From contig PBLG01000026.1 in assembly GCA_002722315.1 (NCBI GenBank), forward strand, positions 41,112 through 105,111: 64,000 bases of DNA, given 5' to 3'. Of this stretch, positions 55,102 through 64,000 are shown piece after piece. The DNA is from Lysobacterales bacterium. GTDB taxonomy: Bacteria > Pseudomonadota > Gammaproteobacteria > Xanthomonadales > Wenzhouxiangellaceae. How positions within the stretch are numbered: the stretch's first letter is position 1; the number at the start of each line of letters is the position of its first letter. The notes beneath the pieces were generated by a model that worked only from the letters and a program-made list of their open reading frames with translations, was not told the DNA's origin and did no database searches. The position numbers and the translations under genes are program-made.

Positions 55102-55236
55102 GATTTTCCGGTTTGCTGTGGTCGGTGGTCGGATATCCCCTCCTAAAGCCAGGCCATTGGATACCGGCCTGGGGCTGGCGCCAGACCTCGGACCTGAAAA
55201 CTGAAATCTCAAAGCTGAAACGACTGGAATTCGACG
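55102..55236. repeat. Possible degenerate inverted-arm element between ACAD and kinase genes
   Basis: The 135-base gap holds a left stretch (about 55101-55131) of G/T-rich units and a right stretch (about 55184-55220) of degenerate CTGAAAN heptamers that are roughly inverse to it. A perfect 7-bp stem around 55150-55172 sits between. The match is imperfect, so I consider it a weak, decayed case of the same element class. Confidence 0.4.
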
Positions 55237-56313
55237 ATGGCCGAGCCCCGCAACGAGAAGCTGATCGACAGGCCGCGCGCCGTGCGCGACGAGGACATGC
55301 CGGACCTCGAAGCGCTCGATGCGTGGCTGAAACGGAATGTTGACGGCCTCGACGGCAAGCCGGAAATCGAGCAGTTTCCCAAGGGCGCCTCCAACCTGAC
55401 CTATCTGCTTCGCTACCCGGGCCGGGACCTGATACTGCGCCGCCCGCCGGCCGGCACCAAGGCGAAGTCGGCTCACGACGTGATCCGCGAGTACCGGATC
55501 CAGAAGGCCCTGAAGCCGGTGTTCCCCAAGGTGCCCGAGATGCTCGCGGCCTGCGAGGACCACGACGTGATCGGGTCGGATTTCTACGTGATGGAGCGGC
55601 TGGAGGGCATCATCCCGCGGGCCGACATGCCAAAGGGCCTGGAACTGTCGGAAAAGCAGACCCGCGAGCTGTGCCGCAACGCCGTCGACACGCTGATCGA
55701 ATTGCACTCGGTGGACGTCGAGTCGGCCGGGCTGGACAGGCTCGCCAAGGGCGCCGGCTACAACCGCCGCCAGATCGACGGATGGTCGGGGCGTTTTCGC
55801 AAGGCCCGGACCTGGAACGTGATGCGGGGCGAGAAGGTCATGCGCTGGCTGGCCGACAATGTCCCCGACGAGGTCGCGATCCGGTTGATCCACGGTGATT
55901 ACAGGTTCGACAACCTGGTGCTGGACGCCGACGATCCGCTGCAGATCATCGGCGCGCTGGACTGGGAAATGGCCACGCTGGGCGATCCGCTGATGGACCT
56001 GGGCAACGCGATGGCCTACTGGGTCCAGGCCGACGACGACCGCGTATTCCGCGCCTTTCGCCGCCAGCCGACCCATCTCCCGGGCATGTTCACCCGCCGG
56101 GAGGTGGTCGAGTATTACTGCAGGAAGATGGGCTATAAACCTGAAAACTGGGCATTTTACGAAGTCTACGGCCTGTTCCGCCTGGCCGTCATCGTGCAAC
56201 AGATCTACTATCGTTATTACCACAGACAGACCCGCAACCCGGCATTCAAGCGGTTCTGGCTGGTCGCGAATTATCTTTTGTGGCGGTGCGGAAGGGTGAT
56301 TCGGAAGGCGTAA
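55237..56313 (+). CDS. ACAD10/11-type phosphotransferase (APH-fold) family protein
   Basis: A 358-residue protein of the aminoglycoside-phosphotransferase/choline-kinase fold. An N-terminal L-R-R-P-P-A-G-T segment binds nucleotide. The catalytic loop L-I-H-G-D-Y-R-F-D-N and metal-binding A-L-D-W-E-M-A-T-L-G-D-P follow at about 225 and 248. It is the bacterial counterpart of the kinase part of ACAD10/ACAD11, which phosphorylates 4-hydroxyacyl-CoA before dehydration. The adjacent acyl-CoA dehydrogenase supports this role. The final residues are basic. Confidence 0.9.
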   Translation: MAEPRNEKLIDRPRAVRDEDMPDLEALDAWLKRNVDGLDGKPEIEQFPKGASNLTYLLRYPGRDLILRRPPAGTKAKSAHDVIREYRIQKALKPVFPKVPEMLAACEDHDVIGSDFYVMERLEGIIPRADMPKGLELSEKQTRELCRNAVDTLIELHSVDVESAGLDRLAKGAGYNRRQIDGWSGRFRKARTWNVMRGEKVMRWLADNVPDEVAIRLIHGDYRFDNLVLDADDPLQIIGALDWEMATLGDPLMDLGNAMAYWVQADDDRVFRAFRRQPTHLPGMFTRREVVEYYCRKMGYKPENWAFYEVYGLFRLAVIVQQIYYRYYHRQTRNPAFKRFWLVANYLLWRCGRVIRKA

Positions 56314-56320
56314 AAAAGAC

Positions 56321-56455
56321 GGTTTACGGTTTAGGGGTTAACGGTTTACGGAAAGTCAAAGGCATGAAAGTCATCGCAGCGACGAGACGCGTCAGTCCTC
56401 GACGGACCGACCAGCTTTTCCGTAAAGCGTAAAGCGTAAACCCTAAACCGGGTTT
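56321..56455. repeat. Inverted-arm element, TTTACGG-type heptamers
   Basis: The 150-base space between the convergent kinase and rimK genes has a left arm (56321-56354) of TTTACGG/TTTAGGG units. A right arm (56413-56455) carries the inverse AAACC/CGTAAA units. Both share CGGTTTAGGG-like and TTTACGGAAA blocks in opposite orientation. The 58 bases between are unremarkable. Nothing codes here. It might also end transcription from both sides. Confidence 0.8.
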
Positions 56456-56462
56456 GCAATTT

Positions 56463-57368
56463 TCAGCCCTTCCCCCGCGTCCGGGTCTTGCCCGCTTCGG
56501 CCTTTTTCTCCATGAATCCGATGATCATTCCGGCCACGTCCTTGCCGGTGGCGGTTTCGATGCCTTCCAGGCCGGGCGAGGAATTGACTTCCATCACCAG
56601 CGGTCCGTGATTCGATCGCAGCAGGTCGACGCCGGCGACGTTCAGGCCCATGATGCGGGCGGCGCGCACGGCCGTGGAGCGTTCTTCCGGCGTAATCTTG
56701 ATCAGGCTCGCGGTGCCGCCGCGGTGCAGGTTGGAGCGGAATTCACCGGGCTTGGCCTGGCGCTTGATCGAGGCGACGACCTTGTCGCCGACCACGAAGC
56801 AGCGGATGTCGGCGCCGCCGGCTTCCTTGATGTACTCCTGGACCATGATCGAGACGTTCAGACCCATGAACGCCTCGAGCACGCTCTCGGCCGCCTTCTT
56901 CGTTTCGCAAAGGACCACGCCTATGCCCTGGGTGCCTTCCAGCAGCTTGACCACCAGCGGCGCGCCGCCGACCATCTGGATCAGGTCGCCGATGTCGTCG
57001 GTGGCGCGAGCGAAGCCGGTGACCGGAAGCCCGACGCCGCGCCGAGAGAGCAGCTGCAGCGAGCGCAGCTTGTCGCGGGAGCGGGTCACCGCGACCGATT
57101 CGTTGAGCGGGAACGTGCCCATCATCTCGAACTGGCGCAGAACAGCCGTGCCGTAGAAAGTGACGGACGCCCCGATGCGCGGGATGACGGCATCGAACTC
57201 GTCGAGCTGGTCGCCGCGGTAGTGGATGGTCGGCCGGTGCGAGGCGATGTTCATGTAACACCGGAGCGTATCGACCACTCGAACCTCGTGGCCGCGTTCG
57301 GTGGCGGCCTCCTTCAGTCTGCGGGTGGAGTAAATGTTGCTCGAGCGCGACAGAATTGCAATGCGCAT
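56463..57368 (-). CDS. rimK: RimK-family ATP-grasp glutamate ligase
   Basis: A 301-residue ATP-grasp enzyme that adds glutamates to the C-terminus of ribosomal protein S6. The N-terminal lid ([14 protein letters not shown]) precedes the ATP-grasp core. [17 protein letters not shown] is the nucleotide loop. V-A-S-I-K-R-Q and [13 protein letters not shown] close the active site. ATG 57368 overlaps the rimB stop by one base, so the two are coupled. The protein ends with a basic K-T-R-T-R-G-K tail, possibly for ribosome contact. Confidence 0.93.
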   Translation of the reverse strand: MRIAILSRSSNIYSTRRLKEAATERGHEVRVVDTLRCYMNIASHRPTIHYRGDQLDEFDAVIPRIGASVTFYGTAVLRQFEMMGTFPLNESVAVTRSRDKLRSLQLLSRRGVGLPVTGFARATDDIGDLIQMVGGAPLVVKLLEGTQGIGVVLCETKKAAESVLEAFMGLNVSIMVQEYIKEAGGADIRCFVVGDKVVASIKRQAKPGEFRSNLHRGGTASLIKITPEERSTAVRAARIMGLNVAGVDLLRSNHGPLVMEVNSSPGLEGIETATGKDVAGMIIGFMEKKAEAGKTRTRGKG

Positions 57369-57835
57369 CAGAAATCCCCGGAATCGAGTCGTGGCTTGCC
57401 TTGAAGAAAGGTGCGTGCGGGGTAGACCAGCGCATGATCCTTCATGGCGCTGCGCCCCAACAGCATGCGATAGCGCATTTTCGCACGATTGGTCAACGTG
57501 ATGTCGACGCTCCAGCGATTGTGGCCGATGATGATGTCGGTGCGGATCGTGAATCGCTCCTGGTGCTGGCCGGAGCTGGACCGGACGATGCGCACGCCGC
57601 GCAGGTCGGACTCGCACAGCTGCCACTGGTCGGGGCGCGTATGGCCGGTGTGCAGCCGGAACCGGACGCGGTCGCGGCCATCGTCGACGAATCGCTCGAT
57701 CTGGCTGGCGTGCAGCGCACAGGACTTGGCGCCCGTATCGGTGCGCGCGCGCAGCCTGGGGATGCCGAGCTCGGGAAGCGCCACCCACTCGCAGGCGCCT
57801 ATGATCATGTTGGGTTCGCGGTGAGTCTGAGCCAT
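57368..57835 (-). CDS. rimB: RimB-like retropepsin (ATP-dependent zinc protease family)
   Basis: A 155-residue protease-like protein of the RimB/retropepsin group. The active-site motif is R-T-D-T-G-A-K (catalytic Asp33), followed by S-C-A-L-H-A. In Pseudomonas the rimB protein modulates the RimK glutamylation of S6. It is directly upstream of rimK and shares one base with it. The third gene, rimA, is not found next to them. The start at 57835 fits the family. Confidence 0.85.
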   Translation of the reverse strand: MAQTHREPNMIIGACEWVALPELGIPRLRARTDTGAKSCALHASQIERFVDDGRDRVRFRLHTGHTRPDQWQLCESDLRGVRIVRSSSGQHQERFTIRTDIIIGHNRWSVDITLTNRAKMRYRMLLGRSAMKDHALVYPARTFLQGKPRLDSGDF

Positions 57836-57957
57836 CGGCTATCGATTTCTGTAGGACTGGCGGCATTGTAGCCGCGCCCGCCGCGTCGCCGCAGCCGCAA
57901 ACCGCAGGCCAATGCCGGATACAATTGCCGCCATCGATTCAACAGGCAAGCCGACCC

Positions 57958-59056
57958 ATGGAACAGACCGCACTCAAAGCCCTGCAGGACGACCTCTCCC
58001 GACGAGCCGCGGCGCTCAGGAGGTATCTTTGACTACGATGGCAAGCAGGAAAAACTGGAAGAAGTCACCCGCGAGCTCGAGGATCCGAACGTCTGGAACG
58101 ACGCCGAGCGCGCGCAGTCGCTGAACAAGGAGCGTGCCGCGCTCGACAAGTCGCTGACCGCGCAGCGTGAGGTGATCGAGGGCGTCAGCGACGCCGGCGA
58201 GCTGCTCGAAATGGCGGTAGAGGAAGACGACCCCGACACGCTGGCCAGCGTAGAGGCCGACCTGCAGGCGCTGGAGCGCAAGATCGGCGCGCTGGAATTC
58301 CAGCGGATGTTCTCCGGCGACATGGACGATCGCCCCTGCTTCATCGACATCCAGGCCGGCTCCGGCGGCACCGAGGCGCAGGATTGGGCCGAGATGCTGC
58401 TGCGCATGTACCTGCGCTGGGCTGAAAATCGGGGCTGGGACGCCGAGATCGTCGAGGCATCGGCCGGCGAAGTCGCCGGCATCAAGAGCGCGACGATCCG
58501 GGTCGAGGGCGAATACGCCTACGGCTGGTGCCGCACCGAGACCGGCGTCCACCGGCTGGTGAGAAAGTCGCCCTACGATTCCGGCAACCGGCGCCACACC
58601 TCTTTCGCCTCGGTGTTCGTGTCGCCGGAAGTCGACGACAACATCGATATCGAGATCGATCCGTCGGACCTCAGGATAGACGTCTACCGGGCCTCCGGCG
58701 CCGGCGGCCAGCACGTCAACCGGACCGAATCGGCCGTGCGCATCACGCACGAGCCTTCCGGCATCGTGGTGCAGTGCCAGACCGACCGCTCGCAGCACAA
58801 GAACAAGGATCGCGCAATGAGCCAGCTGCGCGCCAAGCTCTACGAAATGGAGCTGCAGAAGCAGCGCGAGCAGGCCCAGGCGGCCGAAGAGGAAAAGGCC
58901 GATATCGGCTGGGGCAGCCAGATCCGCAACTACGTGCTCGACCAGTCGCGCATCAAGGACCTTCGCACCGGCGTGGAGCGCACCGACACCCAGAAGGTGC
59001 TCGACGGCGACCTCGACGAATTCGTCGGCGCCTCGTTGAAGGCAGGGTTGGAGTAA
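57958..59056 (+). CDS. prfB: Peptide chain release factor 2 (programmed +1 frameshift)
   Basis: Release factor 2 reads UGA and UAA stop codons. The gene begins at ATG 57958 and needs a +1 shift at 58030. The protein is 365 residues, the usual length: 24 residues before the shift and 341 after it. The catalytic G-G-Q loop is in [10 protein letters not shown]. The stop-recognition tripeptide, normally S-P-F, reads S-P-Y (58568-58576, residue about 206). Only 89 bases separate it from the divergent rimB gene. lysS normally follows directly; here a repeat element intervenes. Confidence 0.97.
58016..58033 (+). promoter_or_regulatory. RF2 autoregulatory frameshift site
   Basis: AGGAGG, then TAT, CTT, TGA, C form the classic RF2 frameshift site. 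An internal Shine-Dalgarno lies three bases before the CTT slippery codon (58027-58029), followed by an in-frame UGA at 58030-58032. Low RF2 stalls the ribosome at UGA and promotes the +1 shift to GAC at 58031. Confidence 0.97.
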
Positions 59057-59066
59057 AGCTTTTTTT

Positions 59067-59277
59067 TTGCCGCGGATCAGCGCGGATTAACGCGGATGGA
59101 AAGGAAAGTCGAAAGACTTGAAGGCTGGACACGAAGAGCACGAAAAATGCACGAAGGACACGAAGGGAAAAGAACGTAAAAAGCATTCAAACAGCAGAAA
59201 GTTTTTGTTTTTCTTCGTGCTCTTTGTGTAACGCTTTTGACGTTACATCCGCGATCATCCGCGTCGATCCGCGGCAA
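59067..59277. repeat. Nested inverted-arm element between prfB and lysS
   Basis: The 238-base gap has outer arms 59067-59097 and 59247-59277, inverted copies matching at 27 of 31 positions, made of degenerate GCGGATNNAC units. Inside, a second pair of arms, 59129-59144 and 59214-59229, match at 15 of 16 positions and are built on CACGAAG-like units. The outer arms share their first nine bases, GCCGCGGAT, with the element in the suf operon. A T9 run lies just before the left arm. There is no coding sequence. Confidence 0.88.
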
Positions 59278-59294
59278 AACAACCGGATTTTGAT

Positions 59295-60824
<1,530 letters not shown>

Positions 60825-60852
60825 GCTGAAGGACGCCCCCCCGGGCCAGCAT

Positions 60853-60890
60853 AAAAAAAGGCCCTGCGAAGCATATTTCGCAGGGCCTTT
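60853..60890. terminator. Strong hairpin terminator shared by lysS and tRNA-Asn
   Basis: A 14-bp perfect stem (60857-60870 with 60877-60890) with a 6-base loop is flanked by an A7 run. Read on the minus strand it gives a T7 tail and should end tRNA-Asn transcription, 8 bases after its 3' end. It can also stop readthrough from lysS, though that strand has only a T3 tail. Confidence 0.9.
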
Positions 60891-60897
60891 GCCGATC

Positions 60898-60974
60898 TGG
60901 CTCCCCGGGTCGGATTCGAACCAACGACCTAGTGATTAACAGTCACCCGCTCTAACCAGCTGAGCTACCGGGGA
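60898..60974 (-). tRNA. tRNA-Asn (anticodon GTT)
   Basis: A full cloverleaf is visible on the minus strand. The acceptor stem is TCCCCGG with CCGGGGA, with discriminator G and an encoded CCA. A D-arm has GGTTAGAG, the anticodon loop is CTGTTAA with anticodon GTT, and the T-arm is GGTTCGAATCC. The 77-base length including CCA is normal. Discriminator G fits asparagine tRNA. Confidence 0.97.
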
Positions 60975-60991
60975 ATTGTTGCAAGCCCGAT

Positions 60992-61020
60992 ATTGTCGGT
61001 TGAATTCCCGGTTTCGTCAA
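60992..61020 (-). promoter_or_regulatory. Promoter of tRNA-Asn
   Basis: On the minus strand TTGACG (61015-61020) and GACAAT (60992-60997) are spaced by 17 bases. Transcription would start about 10 bases before the tRNA 5' end. The -35 box is strong and the -10 box moderate. Confidence 0.6.
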
Positions 61021-61056
61021 GACCAATTAGCCTTTTTTTCTTGCCTCGGCACGGAA

Positions 61057-61590
61057 TCATGCGTCGGCGCGCGGGCAGCTGAGATGGTCGGGGACCTCGC
61101 CGACCCGGGGCCGGCCGGGGTTGGACACGATCACCGCGCGCGACTGGTCGGGAAAGCCCGTGTCACAGAGCTTGATGGTGAGGTTGGTGCCCGAGGCGGC
61201 GCCGGAGGGTCTGTAGCGAATCCGGGTGCGACCGGCCGAGTCGATCAGCAGGTGTGCCATTGCGCCGCCGACGCGAAGCACGTCGCCGGGCCGGTCGGGT
61301 GCGCCGTCGCGGTCGGGGTCGCGGAACACGATCCAGCCATGTTCCCAGCGGTTGCCGCCGGTGCAGGCGGCGCCGTCCAGGGATGGGCACATCACCGTGA
61401 TTTCGCGCTTGAGCACGGCGTGCTGTCGGGCCAGGTTTATGTGCGCGACCAGTTCGTTGGCCGCCGATACGATCCGCTGGCGCTGCTGGAGATCGCGCAT
61501 CGAGGGCAGTGCCAAGCTCATCAGCACCGCGGCCACCGCAAGCGCCAGCATGAGTTCGATCAGAGTGAATCCGGCCTTCGGTTCGTGCAT
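61057..61590 (-). CDS. GspH/FimT-type pseudopilin
   Basis: A 177-residue type IV pilin-like protein. The prepilin signal G-F-T-L-I-E-L-M-L-A-L-A-V-A-A begins at residue 8, with the cleavage Gly before Phe and the conserved Glu at +5. A globular beta domain follows, with cysteine pairs in V-M-C-P, A-A-C-T-G, K-L-C-D and L-S-C-P. This is the FimT/GspH group of minor pilins, involved in DNA uptake or type IV pili. No other pilin gene is nearby. Two direct repeats lie 79-120 bases upstream of its start. Confidence 0.92.
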   Translation of the reverse strand: MHEPKAGFTLIELMLALAVAAVLMSLALPSMRDLQQRQRIVSAANELVAHINLARQHAVLKREITVMCPSLDGAACTGGNRWEHGWIVFRDPDRDGAPDRPGDVLRVGGAMAHLLIDSAGRTRIRYRPSGAASGTNLTIKLCDTGFPDQSRAVIVSNPGRPRVGEVPDHLSCPRADA

Positions 61591-61636
61591 GGTGTTCTCC
61601 CGTCGTGTCGATGGGAGTCATGCTGACGTGCGACGG

Positions 61637-61664
61637 CCCTCGCGTCAGTCGGCAATCGCGAGGG
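61637..61664. terminator. Hairpin between aspartate aminotransferase and pseudopilin genes
   Basis: An 8-bp perfect stem (61637-61644 with 61657-61664) with a 12-base loop lies between the two minus-strand genes. It has no T-run on either side, so it may only be a weak terminator or an mRNA end-stabilising stem. Confidence 0.35.
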
Positions 61665-61668
61665 ATGC

Positions 61669-61707
61669 GGGTAGGAAAAATTCCCGGCCGGGGGTAGGAA
61701 AATTTTT
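61669..61707 (-). promoter_or_regulatory. Two direct repeats upstream of the pseudopilin gene
   Basis: The sequence GGGTAGGAAAA followed by A/T bases occurs twice, at 61669-61682 and 61692-61707, 23 bases apart (about two helical turns). The AT-rich block stands out from the GC-rich surroundings. They lie before the pilin gene and just after the aminotransferase stop. The spacing suggests a pair of protein-binding sites controlling the pilin gene. Confidence 0.4.
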
Positions 61708-61710
61708 CCG

Positions 61711-62892
<1,182 letters not shown>

Positions 62893-63005
62893 GATGTGTC
62901 CCCGTGGATTGTCCCCGGCAAGAAGATGGCGGCATTGCATTGACCGCCGATAAGCCACAATTATAGATACTTGTCCCAACCACGTGTATTGTCACGCCGA
63001 GCGTC

Positions 63006-64000
63006 ATGCCCAGTTCCAAGCCCACAGTGCAGCCCCTCAGAAAATTTCGGATGGCGTCGAGCTACGAGCCGGCCGGGGACCAGCCGGCTGCGATTCAAAA
63101 GCTGATCGATTCGGTTGGTTCGGGCAGCCAGCACCAGACACTGCTGGGCGTGACCGGCTCCGGCAAGACCTTCACCATGGCGAACGTGATAGAGCGCACC
63201 CAGCGTCCGACGCTGATCATGGCGCCGAACAAGACCCTGGCCGCTCAGCTCTACGGCGAGTTCAAGGCGTTCTTCCCCGACAACGCCGTCGAGTATTTCG
63301 TCAGTTATTACGACTATTACCAACCGGAGGCCTACGTCCCTTCATCGGACACGTTCATCGAGAAGGATGCTTCCATAAACGAGCACATCGAGCAGATGCG
63401 GCTGTCGGCCACCAAGGCGTTGCTGGAGCGCCCCGATGCACTGATCGTCGGCACGGTTTCGGCCATCTACGGCCTGGGCGACCCGTCCAGCTTCCTGAAG
63501 ATGACGCTGCGCCTGGAAACCGGTATGGTGATGGAGCAGCGGACCATTCTTCGCAAGCTGGCCGAGATGCAGTACGCCCGCAACGATTTCGAGCTGCGTC
63601 GCGGCACCTACCGCGTTCGCGGCGAGGTCATCGACGTATTTCCGGGCGATTCGGACTTCGAGGCCGTCCGGATCGAGCTTTTCGACGACGAGGTCGAGCG
63701 GATCAGCCTGTTCGACCCGCTGACCGGCGAGTTGCGCGAATCGCTGGACGAACTGACGATCTTCCCGAAAACGCACTACGTCACCCCGCGCCAGGTGGTA
63801 CTGGACGCGGCCAAGGCTATCAAGGTCGAACTGGCCGAGCGGCTGGAGCAGCTCAAGGGCGCCGGCAAGCTGCTGGAGGCCCAGCGGTTGGAGCAACGCA
63901 CCCGGTTCGACCTGGAAATGATGATGGAACTGGGCTATTGCCAGGGCATCGAGAATTATTCCCGCCACCTGACCGGTCGGCAGCCCGGTGAACCGCCGCC
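63006..64000 (+). CDS. uvrB: UvrABC excinuclease subunit B (5' part, runs off the window)
   Basis: The first 331 codons of uvrB. UvrB verifies DNA damage and loads UvrC in nucleotide excision repair. Motif I is G-V-T-G-S-G-K-T (48-55). The beta-hairpin region with [12 protein letters not shown] is at about 97-109, followed by [10 protein letters not shown]. The reading frame is open through the window end. The start ATG 63006 gives the longer N-terminus; ATG 63051 is possible. The remaining C-terminal half, with motifs II-VI, lies beyond base 64000. Confidence 0.97.
   Translation, partial: MPSSKPTVQPLRKFRMASSYEPAGDQPAAIQKLIDSVGSGSQHQTLLGVTGSGKTFTMANVIERTQRPTLIMAPNKTLAAQLYGEFKAFFPDNAVEYFVSYYDYYQPEAYVPSSDTFIEKDASINEHIEQMRLSATKALLERPDALIVGTVSAIYGLGDPSSFLKMTLRLETGMVMEQRTILRKLAEMQYARNDFELRRGTYRVRGEVIDVFPGDSDFEAVRIELFDDEVERISLFDPLTGELRESLDELTIFPKTHYVTPRQVVLDAAKAIKVELAERLEQLKGAGKLLEAQRLEQRTRFDLEMMMELGYCQGIENYSRHLTGRQPGEPP

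Noticed and set aside
53599..56223. A very long minus-strand open frame of 874 codons.
   Set aside because: It is antisense to the acyl-CoA dehydrogenase and kinase genes, both with clear motifs, and is a GC-rich shadow frame with no recognisable domains.
58030..58032. TGA in prfB, which could be read as a disrupted gene.
   Set aside because: It is the conserved programmed frameshift stop preceded by an internal Shine-Dalgarno, so the gene is intact.

Overview
The window is GC-rich bacterial chromosome with dense, short-spaced genes and clear gammaproteobacterial content: an OxyR with the E. coli cysteine spacing, a queG / nnr-tsaE neighbourhood, proton-translocating PntAB, a suf operon, prfB next to lysS, and divergent aspC / uvrB. 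The secreted proteins ending in F-A-D-S-F-E-like tails, the large TPR kinase paired with an ECF-type sigma factor, and the intergenic repeats point to a Lysobacterales / Wenzhouxiangella-like organism. That placement is an inference from gene content, not a measured one. No prophage, insertion sequence, integrase or CRISPR array is visible.

Layout. 1-9.6 kb: FKBP isomerase, DUF1289, CoA pyrophosphatase, MtfA peptidase with a flavin reductase, uracil-DNA glycosylase, a palindromic intergenic element, OxyR, an NfeD/stomatin pair, SlyD-like FKBP, DUF3014 and Slp lipoprotein. 9.6-16.1 kb: queG, nnr-tsaE, then a TPR serine/threonine kinase divergent from an ECF-type sigma factor. 16.1-21.4 kb: a secreted-protein island with a CSLREA beta-helix protein, an unknown exported protein, and a large exported repeat protein interrupted by an in-frame stop. 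21.5-27.5 kb: TesB, FadL, two small membrane proteins, and an exported helical-repeat protein overlapping an M14 carboxypeptidase. 27.7-37 kb: pntAB; murU and amgK (peptidoglycan recycling) separated by a protease + FHA membrane protein pair; and a 627-residue protein with PqqD-like and glycosyltransferase-like parts. 37-42.6 kb: the suf operon (Rrf2 regulator, sufB, C, D, S). 42.7-48 kb: AsmA, RarD, an ABC exporter and a YSC84 lipoprotein. 48-53.7 kb: a complete four-gene Lhr-type DNA repair cassette (exonuclease, ligase, helicase, phosphoesterase). 53.9-56.3 kb: acyl-CoA dehydrogenase with a phosphotransferase-like kinase. 56.4-64 kb: rimK-rimB, prfB with its programmed frameshift, lysS, tRNA-Asn, a pseudopilin, an aspartate aminotransferase, and the 5' part of uvrB running off the window.

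The most unusual thing is in the gaps. At least five intergenic spaces (around 10.8, 27.6, 39.2, 56.4 and 59.2 kb, perhaps also 55.1 kb) hold elements with two inverted arms, each arm made of degenerate 7-10 nt tandem units. The unit sequence differs from locus to locus, and two loci share one unit. Two elements split gene pairs that are normally close together (sufB/sufC and prfB/lysS). They encode nothing I can see. A different nested palindrome lies at 4.5-4.9 kb. Together with the shared C-terminal tails, the SPY (not SPF) release factor 2 motif and the PqqD/glycosyltransferase fusion, these are the observations most worth following up.
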